From: JBCDBL01 sp039183635
GTDB lineage: Bacteria; Pseudomonadota; Alphaproteobacteria; Caulobacterales; Parvularculaceae
NCBI GenBank assembly: GCA_039183635.1
Contig: JBCDBL010000033.1
Span: 1 to 34,023 of the forward strand
Reading direction: 5' to 3'
DNA: 34,023 nt
Numbering within the stretch: the stretch's first letter is position 1; each line of letters opens with the position of its first letter. Positions 24,415 to 31,888 of this stretch are shown here, piece by piece. The position numbers and the translations under genes were made by a program. The notes under the pieces were generated by a model that had not been told where the DNA came from, made no database searches, and saw nothing but the letters and a program-made list of their open reading frames with translations.

Positions 24415-25493
24415 TCTGCCGCTGTTCCTTCCAACTTGCGCGCCACATCTTCGTCAGCGCTTTCCAATTCTTCTGCACGCGCCATAACGCGCGCCACCGT
24501 CTGCGTCACCTCTCGACGGAAACCGCGCCCCACCAGGTTCGCCGCCATCTCTATCGCAGAGGCGGCGCCTTTCGCATCAGCCCCGCCATGGCTTTTCACA
24601 ACAACGCCGTTCAGTCCTAAAAAGACGCCGCCGTTAACGCTCGAAGGATCCATTTTATTGCGCAACTCTTTCAGCGCGCCCATCATAAACAACGCCCCAA
24701 GCTTCGACAGCACGGAACCGGTCAGCGCGCCTTTGACATAGGACCCGACCAGGCGCGCAGTCCCTTCCGCGGACTTTAGAGCGATATTTCCTGAAAACCC
24801 ATCGGTAACGACAACATCGACGGTGCCGGCGCTGATGTCGTCGCCTTCAACAAAACCATGGAAATTCATGTCCGGGTCCGCCTCCTGAAGAATTGTAGAG
24901 GCGGTGCGGATCAACTCATGACCTTTCAATTCCTCGGCCCCGACATTGAGAAGGCCTACGGATGGTTTTTGCTCGCGGAACAGTGCACGGAAAAACGCCT
25001 CGCCCATTATGGCGAAACGAACAAGTTCTTCTGCGTCCGCTTCGACATTCGCGCCAACATCAAGAACAACGCTGCGCCCCCTCGGCGTTGGCCACAAAGC
25101 CGCAATCGCCGGACGCGCCACACCTTCAATCGTACGCAGTTGCAACCGAGAAATCGCCATCAACGCACCGGTGTTGCCGGATGACACGACAGCCTCAGCC
25201 TCGCCTTCCTTAACCGCAGAAATCGCGCCCCACATGGAGGAGTTTTTAGAACGCCGGAGGACCTGGCTCGGCTTGTCTTCCATTGCGATAACGTCATCGG
25301 CGTGGCGCAGCTCGGCGCGTGCGGCCAAAACACTCAATGCTTTTAAAGGTCCGGCGAGATCGCGTTCGCGTCCATAAATAAGAAAATCGGCGTCGAGCCC
25401 ATTTTGAATCGCACGAGCCGCGCCTTCCAAAATCGCCTCAGGGCCGCTGTCGCCGCCCATCGCATCGATTGCGAGGGTGAGTGTCTTCGACAT
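24411..25493 (-). CDS. plsX: Phosphate acyltransferase PlsX
   Basis: 360 residues. PlsX converts acyl-ACP to acyl-phosphate, the donor for PlsY in phosphatidic acid synthesis, and sits on the inner face of the membrane. Family motifs include IDAMGGDSGPEAILEGA at the N-terminus, ALSVLAARAELRHA, VVSSGNTGALMA, VLDVGANVEADAEEL, LLNVGAEELKGHEL, VVTDGFSGNIALKSAEG and GLNGVVVKSHGGAD. A GGAAGG precedes the ATG by about 5 nt. In E. coli yceD and rpmF lie upstream; here yceD is present 129 bases upstream but no rpmF (ribosomal protein L32) lies between. Confidence 0.97.
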   Translation of the reverse strand: MSKTLTLAIDAMGGDSGPEAILEGAARAIQNGLDADFLIYGRERDLAGPLKALSVLAARAELRHADDVIAMEDKPSQVLRRSKNSSMWGAISAVKEGEAEAVVSSGNTGALMAISRLQLRTIEGVARPAIAALWPTPRGRSVVLDVGANVEADAEELVRFAIMGEAFFRALFREQKPSVGLLNVGAEELKGHELIRTASTILQEADPDMNFHGFVEGDDISAGTVDVVVTDGFSGNIALKSAEGTARLVGSYVKGALTGSVLSKLGALFMMGALKELRNKMDPSSVNGGVFLGLNGVVVKSHGGADAKGAASAIEMAANLVGRGFRREVTQTVARVMARAEELESADEDVARKLEGTAAE

Positions 25494-25504
25494 TGGCCCT
25501 TCCG

Positions 25505-25524
25505 TTTATTACAATTTATTACAA
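25505..25524. repeat. Two tandem 10-bp units upstream of plsX
   Basis: TTTATTACAA occurs twice in direct contact (25505-25514 and 25515-25524), 11 bases upstream of the plsX start. On the minus strand it gives two -10-like TAATAA cores. An inverted repeat GACGTT/AACGTC (25525-25530 and 25546-25551) adjoins it. Together they may form the plsX promoter and an operator. Confidence 0.45.
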
Positions 25525-25622
25525 GACGTTAGGTGAGGTGCACAAAACGTCCTCCCTGCACAAAATGACAATATCTGATTTGCGTTACGTTGCAATCGGC
25601 TCCGGATCAGGCCGAAAGGCCT

Positions 25623-26156
25623 TCAGGAATCATCCTGTTTTAGACGTTTCAACACCGCAAACGGAGACGTAGGAGCTTCCTCCTCCGCGGCATGCGGGAC
25701 GACTAAGGCCTCAGCGCCGGGCTTTCGTGGATAAGGATCAAGGGCGAGCGCCAGATACTGGGCGACATAATCCGCAAGATCGATCGCTTCTTCCGGCAAT
25801 GGGTCAACGATATCTGAGTCATAATCCAGCTCGACTTCCCGCGCCGCGTCCAAATCCCTATCTACGTGCGGCGAGAGCCTCACGGAAAAAGAATCTTCAA
25901 CGCTCTCATCAAAGGCTTCAAGGCTGGCGACGCATATACGGGTGACGACTGCATTAAAAGCGCCTTTTACAATGACGTCGTTCTTGCGAACCCGTCGCAC
26001 TTCCAAATCCGCTCTCAGCGACTTCACAGCTGGGAGTTTTAGCCGTTCGGCAAGCGCGGACAGCTCTGCTGCGCCTGGTTCAAGGGTGCGGCGGACAATC
26101 CCGTCCTCCAAATCCCCTAAAAGCAAAGGGGCCTGAAAGTCTGGAACGTCGCTCAT
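25623..26156 (-). CDS. yceD: DUF177/YceD family protein
   Basis: 177 residues. DUF177 proteins are conserved in bacteria and plastids and have been tied to 23S rRNA accumulation; the biochemical role is not settled. Here the N-terminus FQAPLLLGDLEDGIVRR, the VKSLRADLEVRRVRKNDVIV region and the VVTRICVASLEAFDESVEDSF strand are typical, whereas the central acidic stretch (VELDYDSDIVDPLPEEAIDL) and YVAQYLALALDPYPRKPGAE close the domain. The family's usual Cys pair is reduced to a single Cys in RICVASL. The ATG overlaps the stop of the CBP3-type gene by 4 nt. Confidence 0.85.
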   Translation of the reverse strand: MSDVPDFQAPLLLGDLEDGIVRRTLEPGAAELSALAERLKLPAVKSLRADLEVRRVRKNDVIVKGAFNAVVTRICVASLEAFDESVEDSFSVRLSPHVDRDLDAAREVELDYDSDIVDPLPEEAIDLADYVAQYLALALDPYPRKPGAEALVVPHAAEEEAPTSPFAVLKRLKQDDS

Positions 26157-26701
26157 AGCGCCGCCTCTTTCTCAGCTCTTATGTCCGCAAAACGCACAAC
26201 GCCGTTCAACAAACGCGCCGTCGGTTGAGCAGCGAGAAACACGGCCTGAGAGCGAACATAAGCGGCCATGGCGGCGGCGGCGTCCTCAACGCCTTCGGCG
26301 TTGGCGTAAACATTTTTCTGCAAAGCGGCGGCCAACGCCTCATCCCCCTCAGCTTTCAAAGCGTCGTCATAGGCGGCGACGCGGCCATAAAAGGCTTCGG
26401 CCATCACCTTGATTTTTTTAGGCACCGTAAGATCGCCGACGCCAAGCTCTCTCAAATTATCATCCATATCTTTGAACAGGGCGTCGAAGAGGTGTTGCGC
26501 CGTAATCTCCGCTTCCGCCTCGCCTTTCAAGCGCGCGATAACGAGGTAAGCGTGCAGAGCCAGAACATCGAACCGCCCGTCCAAAGTGTCCGGCGCATCA
26601 AAATCAGCGTACAGTTCCGGCCGGCGCGCCTGGGCGACAATAGTATCGAAAAGAGCTTCAGCTGCTTGTTTTTGCGGAGAAGGTTTAAAGAGGCGGAGCA
26701 T
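26153..26701 (-). CDS. Ubiquinol-cytochrome c chaperone (CBP3/UQCC1 family)
   Basis: 182 residues from the ATG at 26701. CBP3-family proteins help assemble cytochrome b of the bc1 complex in mitochondria and occur in alphaproteobacteria, usually beside DUF177. Supporting segments are ALFDTIVAQARRPELYADF, DTLDGRFDVLALHAYLVIAR, LFDALFKDMDDNLRELGVGD and KIKVMAEAFYGRVAAYDDAL, which form the helical core. No bc1 genes are in the window. No Shine-Dalgarno precedes 26701; an in-frame start at 26770 would leave only 38 bases to the divergent omlA start, so the shorter form is preferred. Confidence 0.85.
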   Translation of the reverse strand: MLRLFKPSPQKQAAEALFDTIVAQARRPELYADFDAPDTLDGRFDVLALHAYLVIARLKGEAEAEITAQHLFDALFKDMDDNLRELGVGDLTVPKKIKVMAEAFYGRVAAYDDALKAEGDEALAAALQKNVYANAEGVEDAAAAMAAYVRSQAVFLAAQPTARLLNGVVRFADIRAEKEAAL

Positions 26702-26808
26702 AGGGAGTGCGTCTTTCGCGGTTGAAAAAAGCCTTTTGCTTGAAATTGGGACCGTCGCGGGGTACGTCAAGAAATGTTATTTTTCAAGCAGGAGCGACGG
26801 ACCGGCCC

Positions 26809-27273
26809 ATGAAACGCGTTTCAGTTTCGCTTATCAGTCTTATTGGTCTCGCCGCAGCGGCTTGCTCTCCGGTAAAACACTACCACGGTTACTCCCTGGA
26901 ACGCGATCAGGTTGAAGAAGGCATCACCGCCGAAGTGGGCCTCGACACCAAATCCAGCGTCCTGTCAAAGTACGGCGAACCGTCCACCATCGGCGCCTTC
27001 GACCCGAACGTCTGGTACTACATCGCCGGTCGACGGGAGCAACGGGCCTTTTATAAGCCGAAACGGACCTGGTCGAGCGTCGTCGCCATCCGCTTCGATA
27101 ATCGCGGCGCTGTGAGCGAGGTGTTCACGCGCGATCTGGCCGATGCAAAAGATCTCGCCCTTGTACGACGCGAAACGCCGACGCGCGGCAAGGAGCTGTC
27201 GTTCCTGGAGCAGCTTCTCGGCAATGTCGGACAACTGCCGACAACCGCCGAAGGCGGCCCTGGCGGGCGATAG
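26809..27273 (+). CDS. bamE: OmlA/BamE family outer-membrane lipoprotein
   Basis: 154 residues. A lipoprotein signal (MKRVSVSLISLIGLAAAAC) puts the lipidated Cys at 19; the box AAAC lacks the usual Leu at -3 but is acceptable. The mature part has the SmpA/OmlA fold: HGYSLERDQVEEGITAEVGL, then the conserved SKYGEPSTIGAFDPNVWYYI strand turn and VVAIRFDNRGAVSEVFTRDL. BamE stabilises the BAM complex that inserts barrel proteins such as the TonB receptors and OmpW of this window. The ATG at 26809 is preferred over an in-frame start at 26707 because it begins the signal peptide and has AGGAG upstream. It is divergent from the CBP3 gene and ends only 2 bases from the convergent MBL hydrolase stop. 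Confidence 0.9.
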   Translation: MKRVSVSLISLIGLAAAACSPVKHYHGYSLERDQVEEGITAEVGLDTKSSVLSKYGEPSTIGAFDPNVWYYIAGRREQRAFYKPKRTWSSVVAIRFDNRGAVSEVFTRDLADAKDLALVRRETPTRGKELSFLEQLLGNVGQLPTTAEGGPGGR

Positions 27274-27275
27274 CG

Positions 27276-28109
27276 TCACACCTCCAGCCGCATGCCGTCA
27301 TAGGCCGGCGCCACGCCGTCGGGAAGTTCGTCCAACAGCGTTTGATAGTCCATCGTCGTGTGCAGGTTGGTGAGGACAGCACGCTTGGGCTTTAGCCGTT
27401 CAATCCATTGCAGCGTTTTTTCTAAATGTGCATGAGTTTTATGAGGCTTATATTGCAAAGCGTCGACAACCCATAAATCGAGCCCTTCGAGCGCCTCAAA
27501 CGTCTCTTCCGGCATGTCGACCACATCGTTCGAGTACGCCATCGATCCCATACGGAAACCAAGCGAATCGACACGACCGTGATTTTGCAAGAGCGCTGTA
27601 AACATTATCGGGCCGGCGGGACCGTCAATGCCAAACGCCTCTCCCAGCGGCGGCATGGGGCGCTGTTCCAGGATCGGCGGATAGAGGCTGCCTTCAGGCT
27701 GAACGAAGGCGTAGGAAAACCTCTGCGTTATTGTCTTGGCGGTCGCCTCGTCCATATAAACAGGCATGCGGCGCCGTCCTATAAAGGCGAACACCCTCAG
27801 ATCATCGAGGCCATGGGTCTGATCGGCATGGTCATGTGTGTACAGAACAGCCTCAGCGTGCTTCACGCCGGCGCGCACCAATTGTTCGCGCAAGTCCGGC
27901 GATGTGTCTATCAAGACAGACGTTACATGATCCGGGTCCCACTTATGTACGCTATGGGCGCGCTCCACGAGCACGCCGCAGCGTGTGCGGCGGTTTTTCG
28001 GTTCCCCCGGATCGCAAGCCCCCCAATCGCCATGGCCGTCAGGGCCGCCGACACGGGGCACCCCGCCGGAGGAGCCGGACCCCAGGATGGTGATGCGCAA
28101 ACGGCTCAT
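27276..28109 (-). CDS. MBL-fold metallo-hydrolase, PhnP-like
   Basis: 277 residues. The protein starts with ITILGSGSSGGVPRVGG, the substrate strand of the PhnP/RNase Z-like branch, then CDPGEPKNRRTRCGVLVE and LIDTSPDLREQL. The metal motif reads THDHADQTHGLDDL (91-104): the last His of HxHxDH is Gln97 here, with another His two residues later. Further on, NDVVDMPEET carries the bridging Asp and LTNLHTTMDYQTLLDELP the C-terminal His. PhnP relatives cleave cyclic phosphodiesters; the substrate of this branch is not established. It is the last gene of the dacA-tmk-holB-tatD chain and overlaps tatD by 4 nt. Confidence 0.85.
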   Translation of the reverse strand: MSRLRITILGSGSSGGVPRVGGPDGHGDWGACDPGEPKNRRTRCGVLVERAHSVHKWDPDHVTSVLIDTSPDLREQLVRAGVKHAEAVLYTHDHADQTHGLDDLRVFAFIGRRRMPVYMDEATAKTITQRFSYAFVQPEGSLYPPILEQRPMPPLGEAFGIDGPAGPIMFTALLQNHGRVDSLGFRMGSMAYSNDVVDMPEETFEALEGLDLWVVDALQYKPHKTHAHLEKTLQWIERLKPKRAVLTNLHTTMDYQTLLDELPDGVAPAYDGMRLEV

Positions 28110-28897
28110 TGCGGCGCCTCCGCCCTGGAGAACAGTTTATAAAAATTCTCCGTCGTCCGCTGGGCGATTTCTTCAACATCGACGCCTTTGATTTCGGCCA
28201 GTTTTTCTGCGACATGGGGCAGATAAGCCGGCTCGTTCCGACGACCGCGATGAGGAGCCGGAGCAAGATATGGACAATCCGTTTCAAGAATGATCCTGTC
28301 GAGGGGGGCTTGCTCGGCGACAGCGCGCACATCGTCCGCCTTTTTGAACGTTATAATCCCGGAAAAAGATATATACCCATTAAAGTTAAGCGCTGTTTCG
28401 GCGAGCTCCCAGCCACCGGTGTAACAATGCAAAAGCGGTGTGAAGGCCCCTTTCTCCATTTCTGAAGTAAGAATATCGATAACCGCCGGATCGGCATTGC
28501 GGGTATGGAGAATGATCGGCAAACCCGTGCGACGCGACGCATCGATATGGGCGAGAAGGTTCGGCGTTTGCACCTCGCGATCGCTGTATTCGTAATGGAA
28601 ATCGAGACCGGTCTCGCCGATGCCGACAACCTTCGGATCATTCGCCAGCGCGACGAGCTTTTCCGCAGAAAGATCAGGAAAATCCTTAGCATGGTGCGGG
28701 TGGACGCCTACAGATCTCCATATATTGGGTCGCGCGTCAGCGATCGCCTTGATGGCGTTGGTGTTGTCCAACCTGTCCGAGATCGCAATCATGGCGGATA
28801 CGCCGGCGCTTGTGGCCCGGTCGAGCACTTCATCCAGGTCATCCGCATACGGTTCGCCATGTAAATTCACATGGCTGTCGACAAATTTACGGCTCAT
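28106..28897 (-). CDS. tatD: TatD-family metal-dependent hydrolase
   Basis: 263 residues. TatD enzymes are TIM-barrel metallohydrolases with DNase or exonuclease activity, linked to DNA repair and turnover. Motifs found: GVHPHHAKDF, VVGIGETGLDFHYEYSD, LPIILHTRNAD, LLHCYTGGWELAE and ETDCPYLAPAPHRGRRNEPA. The first metal motif is DSHVNLH (7-13), so the second His of the usual HxH is Asn11. The ATG at 28897 overlaps the holB stop by 4 nt (ATGA) and is therefore preferred to the longer in-frame start at 28918. In alphaproteobacteria a methionyl-tRNA synthetase gene often separates holB from tatD; it is not here. Confidence 0.93.
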   Translation of the reverse strand: MSRKFVDSHVNLHGEPYADDLDEVLDRATSAGVSAMIAISDRLDNTNAIKAIADARPNIWRSVGVHPHHAKDFPDLSAEKLVALANDPKVVGIGETGLDFHYEYSDREVQTPNLLAHIDASRRTGLPIILHTRNADPAVIDILTSEMEKGAFTPLLHCYTGGWELAETALNFNGYISFSGIITFKKADDVRAVAEQAPLDRIILETDCPYLAPAPHRGRRNEPAYLPHVAEKLAEIKGVDVEEIAQRTTENFYKLFSRAEAPQ

Positions 28898-29970
28898 GAT
28901 CGCGTGCGCCCCCCGCACACCTGTGACACGGCGAAACCCATATTGAGGACTATTTGCTTTCGATCGAGGTTAAGAGCGTCTCCGCGCCCGGCGATATCAC
29001 GTAGCTTCTCCCACGCCTCCGCCCACCGCGCAACCGGAGCTGCGGCGGCGAGCGCCTGGGCCGCTTCGACCGGAAGGGCGCCGGGGCTCCACATCCCTGT
29101 GGCCCCGCCACGGGCGATCCGGGCCGTTTCGTCGGCGACGATGGCGATGAAAGGCGCCCAGTTCGCCTCAAATGGTTTGCCGGCGGCGTTTTCGGCGACG
29201 GTGAGAAGCGCCGCGGGCTCGTCGTTCAAGCCCGCAGTAAAAAACGTCTCCACTGCGCTGAGCAAGGCTGCGCCGTCCTCCCCTGCAAGACGCAACGCAT
29301 AGCCCGGCCGACCTCCGCTGAGGCCGGCGATGCGTTCAGCATCGGCGCCGGACGCAACGCCCTCGCGCTCCAAAAACGCCGTCACGGACCTCTCATCCAC
29401 CGTATGCAAATCAAGCCGTCGGCAGCGGGAACGTATGGTGGCGAGAAGGCGGCCCGGCGCGCTTGAAAGCACAAAAATCAAGCCTTTGGAAGGAGGCTCT
29501 TCCAAGACTTTCAATAACGCATTGGCCGCATTTCGGTTCATATCGTCAGCCGTGTCGACAATCGCCACGCGCCAGCCGCCGCGCCCTGCGGTCTTGCTGA
29601 AAAAACCGCCAAGCTTACGCACCTCGTCCACCGGCAAATCCGCAAGATAACGGCCTTTTTTTTCATCATAGGGACGCCGCAAAACCAGCAAATCCGGATG
29701 ACCGAGATTTGCGATCTGGCGAAAGCCCGGCTCATCCGGCGCAACTGCGAGGGTATCGCGGGACGCGTCGCCCGCCGCCCGCTCATCAAGAACCGCCCGG
29801 GCGGCGCGAAAGGCGAATGTCGCTTTGCCGACGCCTTCGGGACCCGTTACGAGCCAGGCATGGTGCAACCGACCACCATTGAACGCTGACAGGAATGCAG
29901 CCTCAGCGGCGTTATGGCCGACAAGGTCCGCACGCTCCTCAGGCGTCGGGCGCTCGGAAACTTCACTCAT
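28894..29970 (-). CDS. holB: DNA polymerase III subunit delta-prime
   Basis: 358 residues. Delta-prime is the rigid arm of the clamp loader that places the beta clamp on DNA. The AAA+ fold is visible: HHAWLVTGPEGVGKATFAFR with a P-loop, VAIVDTADDMNRNAANALLK, LEEPPSKGLIFVLSS and the RSRCRRLDLH sensor segment (SRC motif). The zinc module of E. coli HolB, four Cys near residues 50-65, is missing: the region between the P-loop and GHPDLLVLRRP has no Cys. The gene overlaps tmk upstream and tatD downstream by 4 nt each. Confidence 0.93.
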   Translation of the reverse strand: MSEVSERPTPEERADLVGHNAAEAAFLSAFNGGRLHHAWLVTGPEGVGKATFAFRAARAVLDERAAGDASRDTLAVAPDEPGFRQIANLGHPDLLVLRRPYDEKKGRYLADLPVDEVRKLGGFFSKTAGRGGWRVAIVDTADDMNRNAANALLKVLEEPPSKGLIFVLSSAPGRLLATIRSRCRRLDLHTVDERSVTAFLEREGVASGADAERIAGLSGGRPGYALRLAGEDGAALLSAVETFFTAGLNDEPAALLTVAENAAGKPFEANWAPFIAIVADETARIARGGATGMWSPGALPVEAAQALAAAAPVARWAEAWEKLRDIAGRGDALNLDRKQIVLNMGFAVSQVCGGRTRS

Positions 29971-30599
29971 TTAAGGAGGTTTAAGCGCTCCCCGACGGCG
30001 GCGCAAACGCTCTTATGCACTTCTTCAACGCTTTGTGCAGCGTCTATAACCGTACAACGCTCCGGCGCGGCATCGGCGATAGCGCGGAAGGCGGCGCGCA
30101 CCTTCCCATGAAAATCGAGGCCCTTACCCTCAAATCGCGCATCGCCGCCGCGGGCGCCGGCTCTGGCCAGCCCTTCGTTCGGCGGCAAATCAAAAACTAA
30201 AGTCAGGTCCGGCGTATCCTCTGCGACAACCATGGCGTCCAGCCCCTCCACAACTTCCCGCCCAAGCGCTCCGGCGACGCCCTGGTAGGCCATGCTGGAA
30301 TCGGCGAACCGGTCGCTGAGCACGACGGCGCCTTTAGCCAAAGCCGGGCGAACGGTTTTTTCCAGATGATCGTTGCGCGCAGCATAAACCAGGAGCGCCT
30401 CGGTCAATGCTGACCATCTGTCCCCTTCTCCGGAGACGAGCAGCGCTCTAATGTCCTCAGCGCCTTTTGAACCGCCAGGCTCCCGCGTTACAACTACGTC
30501 ATGACCGGCGCTTTTCAGCTTCTCGCCCAAAAGCGTAATTTGCGTCGATTTCCCCGCGCCTTCGCCGCCCTCAAAACTAATGAAAACACCCTTGCTCAT
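29967..30599 (-). CDS. tmk: Thymidylate kinase
   Basis: 210 residues, the usual size. Tmk phosphorylates dTMP to dTDP with ATP. The P-loop FEGGEGAGKST (8-18) is followed by VVVTREPGGSKGAEDIR, with the Arg-Glu-Pro-Gly substrate loop, then RNDHLEKTVRPAL and LSDRFADSSMAYQGVAG, which has the DR-type motif. LTLVFDLPPNEGLARAGARG includes the second nucleotide region and the LID. It overlaps dacA and holB by 4 nt on either side. The tmk-holB pair is a widespread replication-linked cluster. Confidence 0.97.
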   Translation of the reverse strand: MSKGVFISFEGGEGAGKSTQITLLGEKLKSAGHDVVVTREPGGSKGAEDIRALLVSGEGDRWSALTEALLVYAARNDHLEKTVRPALAKGAVVLSDRFADSSMAYQGVAGALGREVVEGLDAMVVAEDTPDLTLVFDLPPNEGLARAGARGGDARFEGKGLDFHGKVRAAFRAIADAAPERCTVIDAAQSVEEVHKSVCAAVGERLNLLK

Positions 30600-31774
30600 T
30601 CGGCGAGCGGCGCCGGCCCAGAGGCCGCCTCCGCATCAGAGGGTCTTTCCCCTGGAGTCAAAATGCGTTTCGCGCCCAACAGGACCTTTCCAAAAATCCC
30701 AAGCTGCGGAACGTCGGCGGCGGCGTAGAGGGGGGCCAGGCGATCCTCGATCCCCGGCGCCGACACGCGCAAAACGGCGATCTGATCGTTGGCGGAAACA
30801 GGCGCTGGAACTGGCGCGTCATACTCAACGGAGACTTTCATACCGGGACGTGAGAGGCGGTGAAGAATAATGCCGACATCGTCACGCACCATGAGCGGTA
30901 CGGTTTTGGCTTGTCCTTTCCAAACATCCGCCTCCCCCACCAGATCGCCGGCGGCGAAGAGGTCGTAGGCCTTGAAGTCGTTGAATGCGGCGCGCAGCAG
31001 ACGCTGACTTTCTTCCGAGCGATCCTTGTCCGTGTCCATGCCAAGCACAACAGCTATTCTGCGCACGCCCTCCCGTTCCGCTGAGCCGGCAAGACCGTAC
31101 CCCGCCGCTTCTGTATGACCGGTCTTTAACCCATCGGCGTTTATGCCTGCATACAGCAAAGGATTGCGGTTGCGCTGCGCAATGTCGGACCAAGTGAATT
31201 CCTCTTCCGACATGTATTTGTAATATTCCGGATACGTCTTGATAATGTATCGCGATAATATGGCGATATCGCGAGCGGACATCACATGCCCTTCGTCCGG
31301 CCATCCCGTTGCGTTCAAGAAGTTCGAATCGCGCATGCCGAGTTCGCGCGCCTTTTTGTTCATAAGACCGGCAAAGGCTTTTTCCGTGCCGGCGATGCCC
31401 TCCGCCACGACAATGCAAGCGTCGTTGCCCGATTGAACGGCAATGCCCCGAATAAGATCCTCAATCCGCACCTTCGTGTCGACGAGGACAAACATTTTCG
31501 AGCCTTGCTTGCGCCAAGCTTTTTCAGAGACTAAAAATTTATCGTCAAGGCTAAGTTCGCCGCTTTTAAGCTTTTCGAACAGAACCGCCTGGGTCATCAG
31601 CTTGCTGATTGACGCCGGCGGCAAAGCCTTCCCGCCATTTTTTTCCCAGATAATATCGCCCGTGGCGTAGTCCATCAAAACAGCGGCCGCAGCCTTACTG
31701 TTTAACACATCGGACCGCGCCGGCGCGGTTAAAGCACACATCAAAAGAACGGTGAAAAGCAGAACAGGTTTCAT
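30596..31774 (-). CDS. dacA: D-alanyl-D-alanine carboxypeptidase (PBP5/6 class)
   Basis: 392 residues from the ATG at 31774; a GTG at 31789 would add five residues and cannot be ruled out. A signal peptide (MKPVLLFTVLLMCALTAPARS) sends it to the periplasm. The active-site motifs are SISK (55-58), SGN (115-117) and KTG (217-219), in normal order. The C-terminal beta domain (VPLMVRDDVGIILHRLSRPG, VEYDAPVPAPVSAND) is present. The final residues contain a short stretch, LAPLYAAADVPQLGIFGKVL, that could be the membrane-anchoring helix of this class. It trims the terminal D-Ala from peptidoglycan pentapeptides. It begins the overlapping dacA-tmk-holB-tatD-MBL operon and follows rlpA by 114 bases. 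Confidence 0.95.
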   Translation of the reverse strand: MKPVLLFTVLLMCALTAPARSDVLNSKAAAAVLMDYATGDIIWEKNGGKALPPASISKLMTQAVLFEKLKSGELSLDDKFLVSEKAWRKQGSKMFVLVDTKVRIEDLIRGIAVQSGNDACIVVAEGIAGTEKAFAGLMNKKARELGMRDSNFLNATGWPDEGHVMSARDIAILSRYIIKTYPEYYKYMSEEEFTWSDIAQRNRNPLLYAGINADGLKTGHTEAAGYGLAGSAEREGVRRIAVVLGMDTDKDRSEESQRLLRAAFNDFKAYDLFAAGDLVGEADVWKGQAKTVPLMVRDDVGIILHRLSRPGMKVSVEYDAPVPAPVSANDQIAVLRVSAPGIEDRLAPLYAAADVPQLGIFGKVLLGAKRILTPGERPSDAEAASGPAPLAE

Positions 31775-31888
31775 ACGCGCTCGCGACACTTCAATTTAAC
31801 TTACCAATTTCCGGCTCCCGCCGTGATGGTCTAAATTCACACGATTTCCCGGAAAAAGCGACCGCCATGCGCCCCGGTCACAATGATT

